DNA of 64,000 nucleotides from Neurospora tetrasperma FGSC 2508. Taxonomy: Eukaryota > Ascomycota > Sordariomycetes > Sordariales > Sordariaceae. A program made the translations under genes and the position numbers. Where the stretch lies: NCBI RefSeq assembly GCF_000213175.1, contig NW_009799100.1, forward strand, positions 2,028,503 to 2,092,502, given 5' to 3'. Numbering within the stretch: the first letter of the stretch is position 1; each line of letters begins with the position of its first letter. Positions 50,194-62,000 of this stretch are shown here, in pieces. Under the pieces are notes generated by a model. It ran no database searches. It was not told the DNA's origin and saw nothing but the letters and a program-made list of their open reading frames with translations.

Positions 50194-53100
50194 ATGGCGG
50201 AACGAATTACCGATGAGCAGGTCGCCGATCTGCTCGCCATCTTACGCACCGATGCTTCTGTCGACGCCAAAGCGAACCGCATCACCACCGTGAAGACGAG
50301 CATCAAGCAACACAATGTTCCCGCCACATGCTTCGCGCCGCTTTTCGAAGCGCTCCATATTGCCTCGACCGCACAACACCCCGTTCTCGTTAATGCCGGA
50401 TTCACTACGCTCAACCACCTGCTTGCTCGCTTGGCTAGGCAGGATCCCAAGTTTTTGGCCAAGGAGGCGCCGCACACACTCCCCGTCGTTGTCGACAAGC
50501 TTGGCGACCAGAAGGACAAATTCCGCCAGATCGCCGTCCAAGCATTGACAACCCTCTATAAGGTCGCGCCCGTGGACGTCGAGCGCTCTGTGCGCAACAT
50601 TGCCATGGTTGGCAAGAACCCCCGGGCGAAGGAGATGAGCATGCATTGGCTATTACAGACGCACCAAGAGCAAGGCTTGCAGTTTCGAGGCTACGTTCCG
50701 ACCCTGATGGAGCTTCTTGAAGACGCCGATGGATCAGTCCGTGACGTGGCTAAGACCACTGTCATTGAGCTCTTCAAAAATGCGCCCAATGCCGCCAAGT
50801 CGGATCTGAAGAGGCAGCTCAAGAACTTCAAGGTGAGGTCTGCAATCGAGCAAGTCATCGTGAAGGAGCTTAACAATCCATCCTCCTCTGTTTCCTCCCA
50901 CCAAAACGATATGATGGACCTGGACGAGCCGGTGGTGCCCACACGCGCTCCCGCGCCCGCTTCCATACGAACCAACCTATCTGCCAGCGTGCCTACTCTC
51001 GCGTCTGAGCGCCCCCTTACGCCAGGATTGGATAGTCGTCCCGAGCCGGTCGAGCCACAATTTGTGAACACACAACGTGAGTTGGATGATATATTCAGAG
51101 ATATGCACATGTTCTTCGACGGAAGGGAGACGGAACAGAATTGGCTGAAGCGGGAGGAGAGCATGACCAAACTGAGGAGACTTATTGCTGGGAACGCCGT
51201 CTCGGACTTCCACGACTCCTTTCTCGCTGCGCTTCGAGCGCTACTTGATGGCATCATCAAAGCGGTCACCTCCCTCAGAACCAGCTTGTCCAAAGAAGGC
51301 TGCGCTCTTGTCCAGGACATTGCGACCGCTTACGGTCCAGGTATGGATCCGATGGTGGAAATTCTCATGCAGACATTTGTCAAACTATGCGCAGCCACAA
51401 AAAAGATTGCCTCTGCGCAAGCCAATGCCACAATCAACACCATCCTTGGCAAGGTCAGCTATACCAATCGTCTTATGCAGCACATCTGGATGGCCTGTCA
51501 AGATAAGAACGTTCAGCCGAGGCTCTATGCCACTGAGTGGCTCACAACGATGCTTACCAAAATGGCTCATCACAAAAACCATGTCGAACACACTGGCGGC
51601 CTAGATCTGATTGAGAAATGCATCAAGAAGGGCCTGGCCGATGCAAACCCTGGCGTCAGAGAAAAGATGCGAGCAACGTATTGGACTTTCTCTGGGATAT
51701 GGCCAGCCCGAGCGACTCACATAATGAACGAGCTTGACTCGACCGCACAAAAGCTGCTCCAAAAGGACCCTCATAACCCTAATGCTCACATTAGGACTGA
51801 GACAGGAGGAGCCCGCCCTGGCATGGGTCTCTCCAAGAGCGTCATGGGGGCTCCCAAGCCGAGCGTGCGCGATGCCATTATTGCTCAAAAGAGAGCCATG
51901 GCATCGTCGAAAAACCAGCCGCCACGGCCCGGTTCAGCAATGGCTCATTTCTCTCCCGTGGGGACGACAAGAAATGTTTCATCAACCTCCCAAGCATCCG
52001 TCGCTTCTGCTACCACAGCGTCCGCTGTTCCGGCACCAACAAAATCAGCCTTTGGTGCTAGCTCGGGGGGGCTTTCGGGGGCACCGATGCGGCCCGGCAA
52101 AAGAAGGCCTGAAGTAGCCGCTCGACCGGCAACGGCGGGTCCATATTCGGTGAGGAATGAAGTACCTCCCGCCGAGCCAGCGAGCCCGCCTTCAAAACCT
52201 AGGATCAAGACCGTCACAAGCCCAAAGACGCAGACACTCGTCATCTCCCCGAAGAAGGCGATCCCTAGGCCACAACAATGTCATTCTACGAATAGCAGCG
52301 AGTCCGGCATTCCAATTCCGGTTTCCGGTATTTCTAGTCCAACAAAGCCTACCAGCGCATTTGGTCTTCGTTCTCCCCGATCACCTCTAGCGCCGGAGTT
52401 GCCTCCATCATCCGTAGTCGCCTCGCCTTCCAGAGTTATGCCAGACCCTGCTCAAATACCACTGCCCGAGAGCAGCCCATCCAAAGACGAAGAGCTCTCG
52501 CTGGTAGTACCTGGCTCTGTGCTACCAACTCAGAAGACCCCGTCGCCGACGGAAGAGTCACAGCAACCGCAGATTGCTATAGTGCCCATTGAGGCCGTTG
52601 AGATCGTACCTGATAGCCCCTACAGGTCTGTTCAAGTGTATGAGGACCCATTCACTGCAGGACAGGCCCAACCGCAGTCCACCTATACCAGTCCTGTTTT
52701 GGAACCGAAGCCGGTCAATGAGGGTGCCGCTACTCCCCCGCCGCCACAGCCATCGTACGATGGCGAGAACGGTCACGGCATGGACGAAATTCCCATTCCT
52801 TCTTCCCCTGAACGTACCAGGCAAAATTCGCGCCTCCTCGACAGTGGCATTTCCAAGGTCGAGACTAAGTCCCTCGACGTCCACGGCTTCCGCAAGCTGC
52901 AGGGCATTATCCGCGATCCCAAGGGTGCCGCTATCTTCACCGACGACAAGTTCGACGCCCTCCTCTCTGGCCTCTTCGAGTTTCTCGAAGCCCACCCCTC
53001 CGAGATCCCCCACGTTCCTGCCGAGAAGCAACAGGACGTCAAGGCCCAAATCCTTGCCACCATTAAGCTGCTCCTTAAGAAGATGCGCGAAAACTTTCGT

Positions 53101-53604
53101 CCCCACGTCTCCCGCGGCCTCGACAGCCTGCTGCGCGCCCGCGCCGCCTACGACAGCCGCTCCCACATCGTCAGCGGAATGGAACTGCTCGCCGACGAGC
53201 TCATCACCCTAGGCGACCCTACCGAGATTACCCTCGTGTTGGCAAACACGCTCCGCGAAGCACTGCTTGATAAGGACCAGCAGCACAACACGGCTGCTCG
53301 CTCCCTTAGTATGGGAATGCACGTCCTCAAGGAGGTGGTCGAAAGCTCGGCAAATTTCTCGACGCCGTTCACGCCCACTGAGCAGGAACTGGACACACTC
53401 GCTGGGCTGGCGGCCAAGTGCCTCGAAAGCGCAGATAGTGCGGTGCGCATGGATGCTGTGCAGTTGTGTGTGGCACTACATGCGAAGGTGGGCGATCAGA
53501 GGTTTTGGGATGCGGTGAAGAGGGAGGGCGTAAGGGATGATCCGAAGAGTCTGATAACTTATTATATTGTAAGGAGGCAGCGTGAAGTTGGTACCAATGC
53601 ATGA
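50194..53604 (+). CDS. stu1: Stu1, CLASP-family microtubule plus-end protein
   Basis: A single exon of 1136 residues. Residues 1-230 form a TOG domain (MAERITDEQVADLLAIL, KFRQIAVQALTTLYK, VRDVAKTTVIELFKNAP). Residues about 290-530 carry the CLASP_N-type second TOG array (FFDGRETEQNWLKREESMTKLRRL, VSYTNRLMQHIWMACQDKNVQPRLYATEWL, ANPGVREKMRATYWTF). Residues 560-870 are a Ser/Pro/basic microtubule-binding linker, which contains an SGIP at residues 704-707 that fits the SxIP motif for EB1-type proteins. A C-terminal helical repeat domain (about 890-1130) matches the kinetochore and CLIP-binding part of CLASPs. The protein stabilises microtubule plus ends, promotes rescue and is needed for spindle function in yeast. 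Codon use shifts to strong C-bias across the C-terminal domain (about 52850-53230). Confidence 0.95.
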   Translation: MAERITDEQVADLLAILRTDASVDAKANRITTVKTSIKQHNVPATCFAPLFEALHIASTAQHPVLVNAGFTTLNHLLARLARQDPKFLAKEAPHTLPVVVDKLGDQKDKFRQIAVQALTTLYKVAPVDVERSVRNIAMVGKNPRAKEMSMHWLLQTHQEQGLQFRGYVPTLMELLEDADGSVRDVAKTTVIELFKNAPNAAKSDLKRQLKNFKVRSAIEQVIVKELNNPSSSVSSHQNDMMDLDEPVVPTRAPAPASIRTNLSASVPTLASERPLTPGLDSRPEPVEPQFVNTQRELDDIFRDMHMFFDGRETEQNWLKREESMTKLRRLIAGNAVSDFHDSFLAALRALLDGIIKAVTSLRTSLSKEGCALVQDIATAYGPGMDPMVEILMQTFVKLCAATKKIASAQANATINTILGKVSYTNRLMQHIWMACQDKNVQPRLYATEWLTTMLTKMAHHKNHVEHTGGLDLIEKCIKKGLADANPGVREKMRATYWTFSGIWPARATHIMNELDSTAQKLLQKDPHNPNAHIRTETGGARPGMGLSKSVMGAPKPSVRDAIIAQKRAMASSKNQPPRPGSAMAHFSPVGTTRNVSSTSQASVASATTASAVPAPTKSAFGASSGGLSGAPMRPGKRRPEVAARPATAGPYSVRNEVPPAEPASPPSKPRIKTVTSPKTQTLVISPKKAIPRPQQCHSTNSSESGIPIPVSGISSPTKPTSAFGLRSPRSPLAPELPPSSVVASPSRVMPDPAQIPLPESSPSKDEELSLVVPGSVLPTQKTPSPTEESQQPQIAIVPIEAVEIVPDSPYRSVQVYEDPFTAGQAQPQSTYTSPVLEPKPVNEGAATPPPPQPSYDGENGHGMDEIPIPSSPERTRQNSRLLDSGISKVETKSLDVHGFRKLQGIIRDPKGAAIFTDDKFDALLSGLFEFLEAHPSEIPHVPAEKQQDVKAQILATIKLLLKKMRENFRPHVSRGLDSLLRARAAYDSRSHIVSGMELLADELITLGDPTEITLVLANTLREALLDKDQQHNTAARSLSMGMHVLKEVVESSANFSTPFTPTEQELDTLAGLAAKCLESADSAVRMDAVQLCVALHAKVGDQRFWDAVKREGVRDDPKSLITYYIVRRQREVGTNA

Positions 53605-54642
53605 GGAAGTGCTTGGAGAGCTTCGCGACTCGCTGAAGACCCAATGGGCCATGGGGATTACGATGAGGAAGTTAGTAATGGGTAATATGATGGGTACAAT
53701 AATGTGTTGTTTTTTGGAGAATGTACGAAGAAGAATCCATTAGATGTCTTTTATGGGGCTGTTGCTCTTGGGGGTTCGATTCTCGGTATCAAGGCCAGGG
53801 CCTTTTGCACGCGGATAGGATGTTGATGGAGGATGTTGTATGATGCGCTCAGTGGTAATGGAAATGAGACAGACAGAAAAGCATGGATCAAGGCAGGCGC
53901 TGGTGCAAGAAGCAGGGAATGGCAATTAAGATTTATGTGTCTCCTTAACAGCATGGCGTTCTTGTTATTCGCGGGTGTTTGGCTGGCTGTGTTAATTCAC
54001 ACATCATCATCAGTATATATTACATATCAACGCTGCATATTACGTCTTAGTTCACTTCCTAGATTTGACTTTCTGATGTATTACAAGGATCAAGAAACTA
54101 TAGTTAAACTAAATGTTATAAGTACGAAAACTGCCTACTGTTCAAACCACAGGGGTATTTTAGTCTATCAAACAAAACGTAATCCCATTCCCGCGCAAAG
54201 ATTTTATCGAGAACAAAAATGAAAAAAACACAGAGTGAAAACAAGAAAGAACATCCATAAGATATGCCCGTTGATGTCTGTGATGAAGATTCACTCGAAC
54301 CTGATTTCTGTGCCGCCCGCTTCCCATCTCTACGCTTGTTAAATCGATGATGAAACACCGACTGACCGAGGGTGAGAACTTTTCCCATCTCACCCACCCA
54401 TGACATCTAATTCGTGATAGTGTGCGTAACGCCGGTATCAAAAGAGAAAAGGAACTGCTTTCCTTTCAAGTGCTGCGTAAAAACAGCTTGAGTACTAGGG
54501 AAGCCGTGGGGTGAGCAGAAGGATGTGAATGCCAGAGACATTCGTCATCTGCATGGCTTCAGACGCGCCGACATGTTGAGCACGCTGACTGATGCCATTT
54601 ATTCTTTTGACATGATTGACCGGTTTAACAAATAGGAGTTAC
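53605..54642. other. Convergent 3' region between stu1 and the transcription factor
   Basis: 1038 bases, AT-rich in the middle. A GGTTCGATTC at 53773-53782 resembles a tRNA B box, but no A box or cloverleaf fits. No gene supported. Confidence 0.55.
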
Positions 54643-57213
54643 TTATTCCGTCGCTGGGAGTAACAGTGTCGAGGAAAAGAGGAACTCGAAGGATCGAGGA
54701 TCAGTAGGAGAGAAGACTGGTTGCTCTTGTTTTGACTTAATTTGCATGACTGGAACATGAAGAGAACCGATTAGCTAAAATCAACAAACCCAAAATGGAA
54801 AAAGTGTCATTGGCAAACTTACAGTTGAGACTAATCGCTTCAAAGTACGCTTTGATAGCAGGATCTTGTTCCTCCGTCACCAGTTTGCCATCCGACTCTC
54901 GGTGAGCTGTGCGCGGGAGGGCTTTACGGATCGTCAAGAGCATCCGCAGCAAATCGGCGATGACATAGCCCTGCTGGGCAAAGCTTCCTGGGTCCTTTTC
55001 TAATGGCCACATCGTCCTCAGGTTGGGTTGTTCCCAGGCCTTGAAAGCCCACGTCGATTTCTCGACACAGTTCAACAGGATCAGGGTAGCAAAATACATG
55101 CCGAAGTCGATCTTGACTTTGCTGTCTTGCAGCACTCTCTGCATGCCTGTAAGAAGGGTTTTGCTTGTAGCAGCCGCTTTCCGTTCTGCTGCGGCCGCAA
55201 GCTGCAGACAAATCGTGGTGAAAACTTCTTCATGGGTCTCCTCCTTGATGTGACTGATGACGGTATCGTCAAGAGTGGACTTTACCGAAATTGTCCATTG
55301 GCGCTCTCTGTCCAATATTTCCACTAGTCCCCAGAGTTCGAGAGATTTCTTGAGTAGTTCGTCGTTGGTCGTGCTTGCAATTTCGAGGGCGGTTTGTAGA
55401 GTAACTTGCATGAAGTTGGACGGCTCCCGCTTAATGAGCTCTGGAAGAACCTCACGCATATATGACTCGAGACGGGCAGGAACGTCTTGTGTGTCGTTGT
55501 CAACCATGATGATTGGGTAATCCAAAGGTTTATCTGATGGTACTGCCGTGGTCACCTTTCCGTCTGCTTCCCTGATCCCATCACGCTGTAAAACCTGAAG
55601 TCGCAAATGCGAAGAAAGCTCCGGGAAGTGGCACGCTTCGATAACTAGACCGTGGTTGCTAAGAACCATGGCTTGCTTAAAAGTATTGATCCTGCCTTGC
55701 GCTAGGACGATCTGAACGCCAGCAGAGTACAGATCGAGCTGCTCTGAGAACTTGGTACGTACACAACCAGAACGCCATACACGCGGTGACAAGACCTTGC
55801 GGCATGTGTCGCAAGGTTCTCCAGGGGAGCAAGTCTTTCGCAAAACCCTGCAGCGGATACACGCGCCAATCTTGCGCACCTCTTGAACCTGCTTTCTCCT
55901 TGTCGCATTGAACCTCGCTCGCGAATGACGGGCTTTGGAGGTTGTCTCGAGACGGAATCCGCCTTTGGTAAGCGATGCCGTTGTATGAGGGACAGAGTCG
56001 CCAGCCGGCATTGTTTGGAAAGCATCGGCCGTGTAGGTGATCTCGCCCCAGGGTTGGGAGGGCGTAGTCACGGGGATAGATGGCGACACTTCAGGCGGAC
56101 TTTGGTGGGATTGGTGGGCTTGTTCGGAAGCCGAAAGACTGCTCGCTACTGCGGCGGCGGCAGCGGCAGTCGCACTTGCGGCCTCGGCAGCGGCGGCAGC
56201 TTCTTGCCCTAGCAGCTGAGGGTCAAGAAGCCCATGGTGTAGTCGAGCAGCGGCAGCTGCGGCCATCGATATGTTGGCGGCGTCGGCATTGGCGTTTTCC
56301 TCCACCCGTATTATCTCGTGTAATCTCTCTTCGGCGGTGAGAACTCGTTCTTCATCTGTCGGCGCAACTGGCTCGGCTGTAATGACCAACTTGTCAGTCT
56401 CTGGTGGTAAAGATAACGAAGGCGGTGTAAGCCAGACGCCTGCAACTTACGCTTTGGTTGCTCGACCAAAACAGTATGCTCGTCGGTCTGATGTGGATGC
56501 TCTACATTTCCTTGATCCTGCACAACAAAGTGTTCGACAGATTGTGAGGTAGCGGCGCCTAGTACGGTACCCGAAGAGACATTTGGGTGTAGAGGGACGC
56601 GATCGTCGTTCTTCTCGCTCATGTCAATCTGCCTCGAAACCTCGGCCAGCACTCCGAGAGCAGTCCAATCACGCTGGAGGTCGCGCTGTATCATGGGCAG
56701 ATCCACTGGAGAGCCATTGACGCCATTGACCTGGGTCGGGACCTGCAAGGGCTGTTGTACCTGGCCCTGGGCGTGCTGCGTTTGTTGTAGTCGGTGGGAA
56801 GCATGGCTCATTCCGGAGAGGGTAAAGATGGCATTAACACGGTCGGCTTCGCCAATGGCGGGACATTTCTTGGTAAGGTGGGTTGTCAAGCTGTCGAGAC
56901 GGCCTCGTGGGAAGTGCTCTCCGCATCTGTGTCGGTGAAGTGGGAAGCAATCAGCATCAGAAGCATCATGGGCGGCAGCAGTGGTCGTCGACATGGTCGG
57001 GGCTCAGAGGAGGAGGGTTGGAGACTGGTGAAAAGCAAAGCGATGGAGAGCGACGACAACAATGACGACGACAGTGTTGACATTAACTGGGAGAGAAGAG
57101 TCGGTCACCGCAACTCACGATTTACAAGTATGAGGATAACGATTGCTCTGGTCCTGCAGCTTTGGGCCTCGCTCGAAATACTGCAGGATCAGAGCATTCG
57201 GCCGTCTACCCAT
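54643..57213 (-). CDS. BED-type plus Zn2Cys6 fungal transcription factor
   Basis: Preferred model: 57213-57119, 56926-56451, 56400-54823 and 54749-54643, giving 751 residues. The first exon (MGRRPNALILQYFERGPKLQ) is short and easily missed; its splice into 56926 completes a finger TCKSCGEHFPRGRLDSLTTHLTKKCP with Cys30, Cys33, His48 and Cys53 (C2HC, BED-like). A Zn2Cys6 cluster lies at Cys370, 373, 380, 386, 389 and 402, with an unusually long last loop. An Ala-rich stretch covers about 236-275. The C-terminal half is helical and lacks a clear fungal_trans signature. The last intron (54750-54822) has a good donor GTAAGT, a CTAAT branch site and a CAG acceptor; if it is retained, the frame ends at 54737 (744 residues). 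An alternative acceptor for intron 2 at an ACAG 15-20 bases downstream is also in phase. Targets are not predictable. Confidence 0.85.
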
Positions 57214-59061
57214 TGTGCCGGAGACTGCACGGCTGGACAATCGGGGGGCATCTAGGAAGAAAGACTGGCGACTGCTTGTCGGTGAGCGATTGGCGACTGG
57301 CGCTGGCGCGGGCCGGGGAGGGGTCTCCTCGATGGATGGCGACGTGAAAATACTGCCGGTCTAAAAATGTTGGCGGTCAGGAAATGCGAGCACGGCACGA
57401 CGAGCGGTAGAGCGGTAGAGAGAAGCAGTTGGCCACGAACAATCCAGGAACCGGCAAAGACGGTGAGCGAGTCCGGGTGGTTGGCAAGGGTCACGTGGGG
57501 CTACGTATCTCGCCAAGCCCGCGCTAGCTCACTACTTTAGCCTTACATAAGAAAGGACCCGGGGGGGGGGGGGGGCCTGGACGCCCTGGAGCTCGAGCCG
57601 CACGGTGTCTCTGCACCTTGGGGCTGTCACTTACATAGTGTTCGGGCAAACTTCCATGGACACTCGCTCAGCCTATGAAGACGGGACTGAGTTCAGCTCA
57701 GCATTCACTCTGTAACAGGACGTTCGATACAACTGAAGTGACTTATGAAGTAAGCAAGGAACTGCCTCTTCAAATGACCCGACGACGGGAGTTGCTGGGT
57801 ACATAGGTAGTACAGGTGCACAACAAGGCGCGCTGGACAACTTACTTTCGTTAAATCCGCCGCATATGCCGTGACTAAAGTTGGCACGGATTGATATCGA
57901 TTTGCACCGACTTGGGTCAGTCCGAACTTCAGTTCCTTTCCCCCTACTGGTGACCTTGTCAAATGTCCATACGTATTCTAACTCGCGTCAGAGGCAGCGC
58001 CGGTCGTCTAATCCCCAGTATTGCCTTCGGAACTACCGCGCTTTCCGAGACATCTATACTAGTATGCTCAACACTCCCCAGCGTTTGAGACTCAAAAGAA
58101 AATGCCGTCATCATAGGCCTGGACCCCATCGCCAAGTTTGTTCCTGAACTGTACCTGTTAGACTAAAGGGGCCGGGAACCCACACACCCACTTGGATGGA
58201 ATCGTTGTCGAGAGCCACTCATCACTGCAATCCACTCTGCCATCGAACCCCCCCACACGCTGCCATCATCCTTGTGAGGCAATCGAAGCCCCCGAGCAGT
58301 CCGGCTGTCCCTTACCTGTACTCACTCACTGGATATCCCGCAGTTTTTTGCCCTCCTTATACGCGCATCCCCTGAATCTGATACATCCTAGCGTTTTGAT
58401 TCTGGTGTCGTTGTAGCTTATCAACAACTGCGTATTCGCATCAAGAAATCAGGGGCACTCTTTTTTCAGCAAATACCTAGTCTTCAGCCAAACGACCACG
58501 TCTTTAGCTTCCGTTTAGCCTAACCACACTCTTAGCCACAACCAACTCCCAGTGGACACGACGTTACGATCTTCACCACGCAGGGTGCAACAAGACATAA
58601 TATTTCTACCCCGTGCTGTTCCAATTACTTCCAGCATATCGACAAGTCTTCAACACCGTCTGGGGAGTCCACTTCAACTCCGCGTCCTCGTGTTCCGTCT
58701 CCGTTTCCCCGGGTCCGGTTGTTGCTTCCGGGATGCAGAACCAGGGCAAGCACCTGCCAGCCGCCCCACACCACTCGACCGCTGCCTTCTTAGCTCCCGG
58801 TTAAGACCCGACAAGCCGTCAACACCACATACGCTCCGTCATCACCGACATACTGCATTCCCGTTTTGGCTACGACGTGAGGCACAGTATCATCCGCTTC
58901 ATTTCGCTACGGAAGTCTTTCAAACCTACGCCTTTTATCTTGCTTAACCTGCGGAGTCATTACCACATACTTGACGGTGCCAAGTTTCGCTGGGTCTCGG
59001 CGTGTACTGGGCTTCAAGTTGGCGGGACCGATACGGGACGCATCGCGCAGGGTCGTTCAGG
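57214..59061. other. Divergent promoter region between the transcription factor and the lipase
   Basis: 1848 bases with a 15-base G run at 57561-57575. Several short overlapping plus-strand frames lie between 57881 and 58950, but none has family features. The lipase leader is long and C/T-rich. Confidence 0.5.
57561..57575. repeat. Poly-G homopolymer, 15 bases
   Basis: Uninterrupted G run in a divergent promoter. It could form a G-quadruplex, but single long G runs are also error-prone in assemblies. Confidence 0.85.
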
Positions 59062-62000
59062 ATGCTCCTCCTCCACCAAACCGGCAGCGTCAAAATCGGC
59101 GAAGTAGTCCGCTACACCGTTACTTATACCCCGTCTGCCGACCATATCCTTCCATCTCCCGAATTTCTATCCCTACGCATCAAGAATACCTCGGCCATTG
59201 CTCTGCGGGCTGCCTTCGTCCACGGTCCCTACACCCTTTCCGTTGCGGCTTACCCTTCTCACTTCAACCCAAATGAAAAGTTTGAGAACCCCCGCCGCTA
59301 TGGGATCCCCGAGTTTGAGCCCATGCTCAAGGCTGGTGCTGTCTGGAACTGTCACCTTGTCGTACCCGACAACATTCGTCAGTCAGCCGGTGAGGGGACA
59401 AGCAAGCACGGCCAGTTTGGCAACCCCGAAACCCGTGGTGAAAGTGTCTCATGGGTCATTGAAGTTGCCTCGCAGGTGATCTTCTCCACTTCGGCTGCCG
59501 TTAACTATGTGATTCTCCTCGCCCGGGACGAAAAATCTCTGAACCTCGGCTCCGTCGTTCCGGTTCTTGGAGGCCAGTTCCAAGCCCCGGAGCCGGGCCA
59601 GGTCAGCGACTTTCAGCAAAGCATTGGCAGCATCAAGGATCATCCAGCACAACCAAAAGGGGTCTTCTCGCGAGCCATACGGCTAAAGGTAGAGGATACA
59701 GGCGCATTGTGGAACACGCCCCAACTTCCAGGGTGGGATCAAGAAGTCCATCACCGGGCCAAGTGTCACGGTGCCGATGCTCCTGTGGAGCCCGCCGTTC
59801 AGAACAAAAAGCATAAGGAACCGATAAATCCGAAGAAGCAGAAAAAGGTTCATCTGGTGGTTCTGACGCATGGGCTACACAGCAATTTGGGAGCTGATAT
59901 GCTCTATATGAAGGAGAGCATTGACGCAGGAGTACGAAAGGCGAAACAAGATGCCAAGGCGCGAAGAGCAAAGGAACGAGCAGCAAAACACCAGCGAGAC
60001 ACCTCGTCGTCTGCCGAGACAGGCGGGAAAAGAGTAACTGGTGATGAGGACCAGCTGCGGGCAGATGACGGGCAAGGTGGTAGCGATGACGAAGACGACG
60101 AGGAGGTGATTATGCGCGGCTTCTCAGGAAATGCCACCAGAACTGAAAAGGGTATCAAATATCTAGGAAAGCGGCTTGCCAAGTACGTCCTGACAATGGT
60201 TTTCCCTGATCAACCATTCATACCCACCACCCGAGCGGCGTCGCAGGCCATTGTCCACTCGCTCAAAGCTAGCAAGCAGGACGCAGAGAAAGATTCGGGG
60301 CAAAAGCGCCCTTCTTCTGGGTCCAAAAAGACAGAAAGGGGTTACAAAATCACCAAGATCAGCTTCATTGGCCATTCACTTGGCGGCCTTATACAAACAT
60401 ACGCAATTGCCTACATCCAGAAGCATTCACCAACCTTTTTCGATCAGGTTGAACCAGTCAACTTCATTGCCTTGGCATCCCCATTTCTTGGCCTCAACCA
60501 TGAAAACCCTTACTACGTCAAGTTTGCCCTCGATTTTGGCTTGGTGGGAAGGACCGGTCAGGATTTGGGACTCACTTGGAGAGCTCCAACAATCGCGCGA
60601 AACGGGTTTGGGGCGATCATAAGCCAATTTGGAGAAAACACGCACAAACACGTCTACGGAGAACCCCAGCCGGAATCAAAGCCGCTGCTACGCATCTTGC
60701 CTACTGGGCCTGCGCATACAGCACTGAAGAAATTCCGAAACAGGACGGTATACTCCAATGTCGTCAACGATGGAATCGTGCCACTCCGCACAAGTTGTCT
60801 TTTGTTCTTGGATTGGCAGGGCTTAGGGCGTGTCGAAAAGGCTCGAAGAGAGGCCGGATTGGTTGAAACTGCTTTAAGCTTTGGGTGGGCTGAATTGACA
60901 GGGACAAATACGACGGCGCCACGAGCGAGGCCCTGGGCCCCAGACGATGTAGAGGAAAAGCCAGGTGAGGAGGGATCTGGAGACTCGACACCTACGGGCC
61001 CTTATGATGCCCACGAGGTTCCCCAGCCGCCACCTCATGCCATGCTGGACGATGATCGAGCGAGTCTTCGATCAACTGTTGCGGCATCTCCAGAGTCTGA
61101 GTTCCAGAAGCTCCAGAATCTTCAAAGCGCAACTACCTCGAATAACACCAACAATCCCTTCACCGGTTTAATAAATTTCTTCCGTTCTAGCGAAACGCAA
61201 AAGCAAGCACCTGCACCACAGTCCTCCAAAGCCAACAGAATCTATCAACGAAGTCAGATTCTGAGATCAGACGACACATCTACGACGGCCTCAGCTTCTT
61301 CGCCTCGATCGCGGGTCACCACCGGCAATGAGCTCTTAGATTCGGGAGAGAGCGTCATGGCTCCGCCCAAGACAACGGTATTTGAAGCAGCTAGTGACTT
61401 GATCAACCCGAAATTACCTTCAGTTGAGTATCTCATCGATCCGTCCAAACGACCTCGCGCCATCTTTCATGATAGGATATACCATCCTTCAGATATTCCG
61501 CCCCCACCACTAAAGAAACGACCCACTACCAGCGGCTTCCGACGAAGAGCTACGGCAAGCACTGAATCTTCAAGCAGCTCCGCGACTCAAGCTCCCCAGG
61601 TTAAAACCCCAGGTAGCGAGGCGTCGTCCCCCTATGCTCCGTCACCAGGAATCTTTCCCCGGGACTCGTCATTATCACGGTATGACTACGATGACACAGA
61701 ACATACCAACCCCGATATGGACCCGTCTGAGATAGTCGACGGTTCCCAAATGCAAGTTGAGGAGAAGATCGCCAGAGCCTACCATAGGGGTCTCTCATGG
61801 CGCAAAGTGCTCGTCAAGCTGGAGCCTGATGCGCACAACAACATCATCGTGCGTCGCCAGTTCGCCAACGCATTCGGATGGCCAGTTATTCAGCATCTCG
61901 TGGAGGCACACTTTAGCGATTCGGCAACCGCCAAAACGTCTGACGACAAGGCCACAAACAAAGAGCGCGCCAAGCCCCTGTATGTACCGCCCGATGAGCA

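Noticed and set aside
52589-53212. 207-codon frame overlapping the stu1 C-terminal region
   Set aside because: An alternative frame within a C-biased part of stu1; Ser/Pro-rich translation without features.
53768-53785. GGTTCGATTC tRNA B-box-like sequence
   Set aside because: No A box at the right distance upstream and no cloverleaf can be drawn; chance match in a 3' region.
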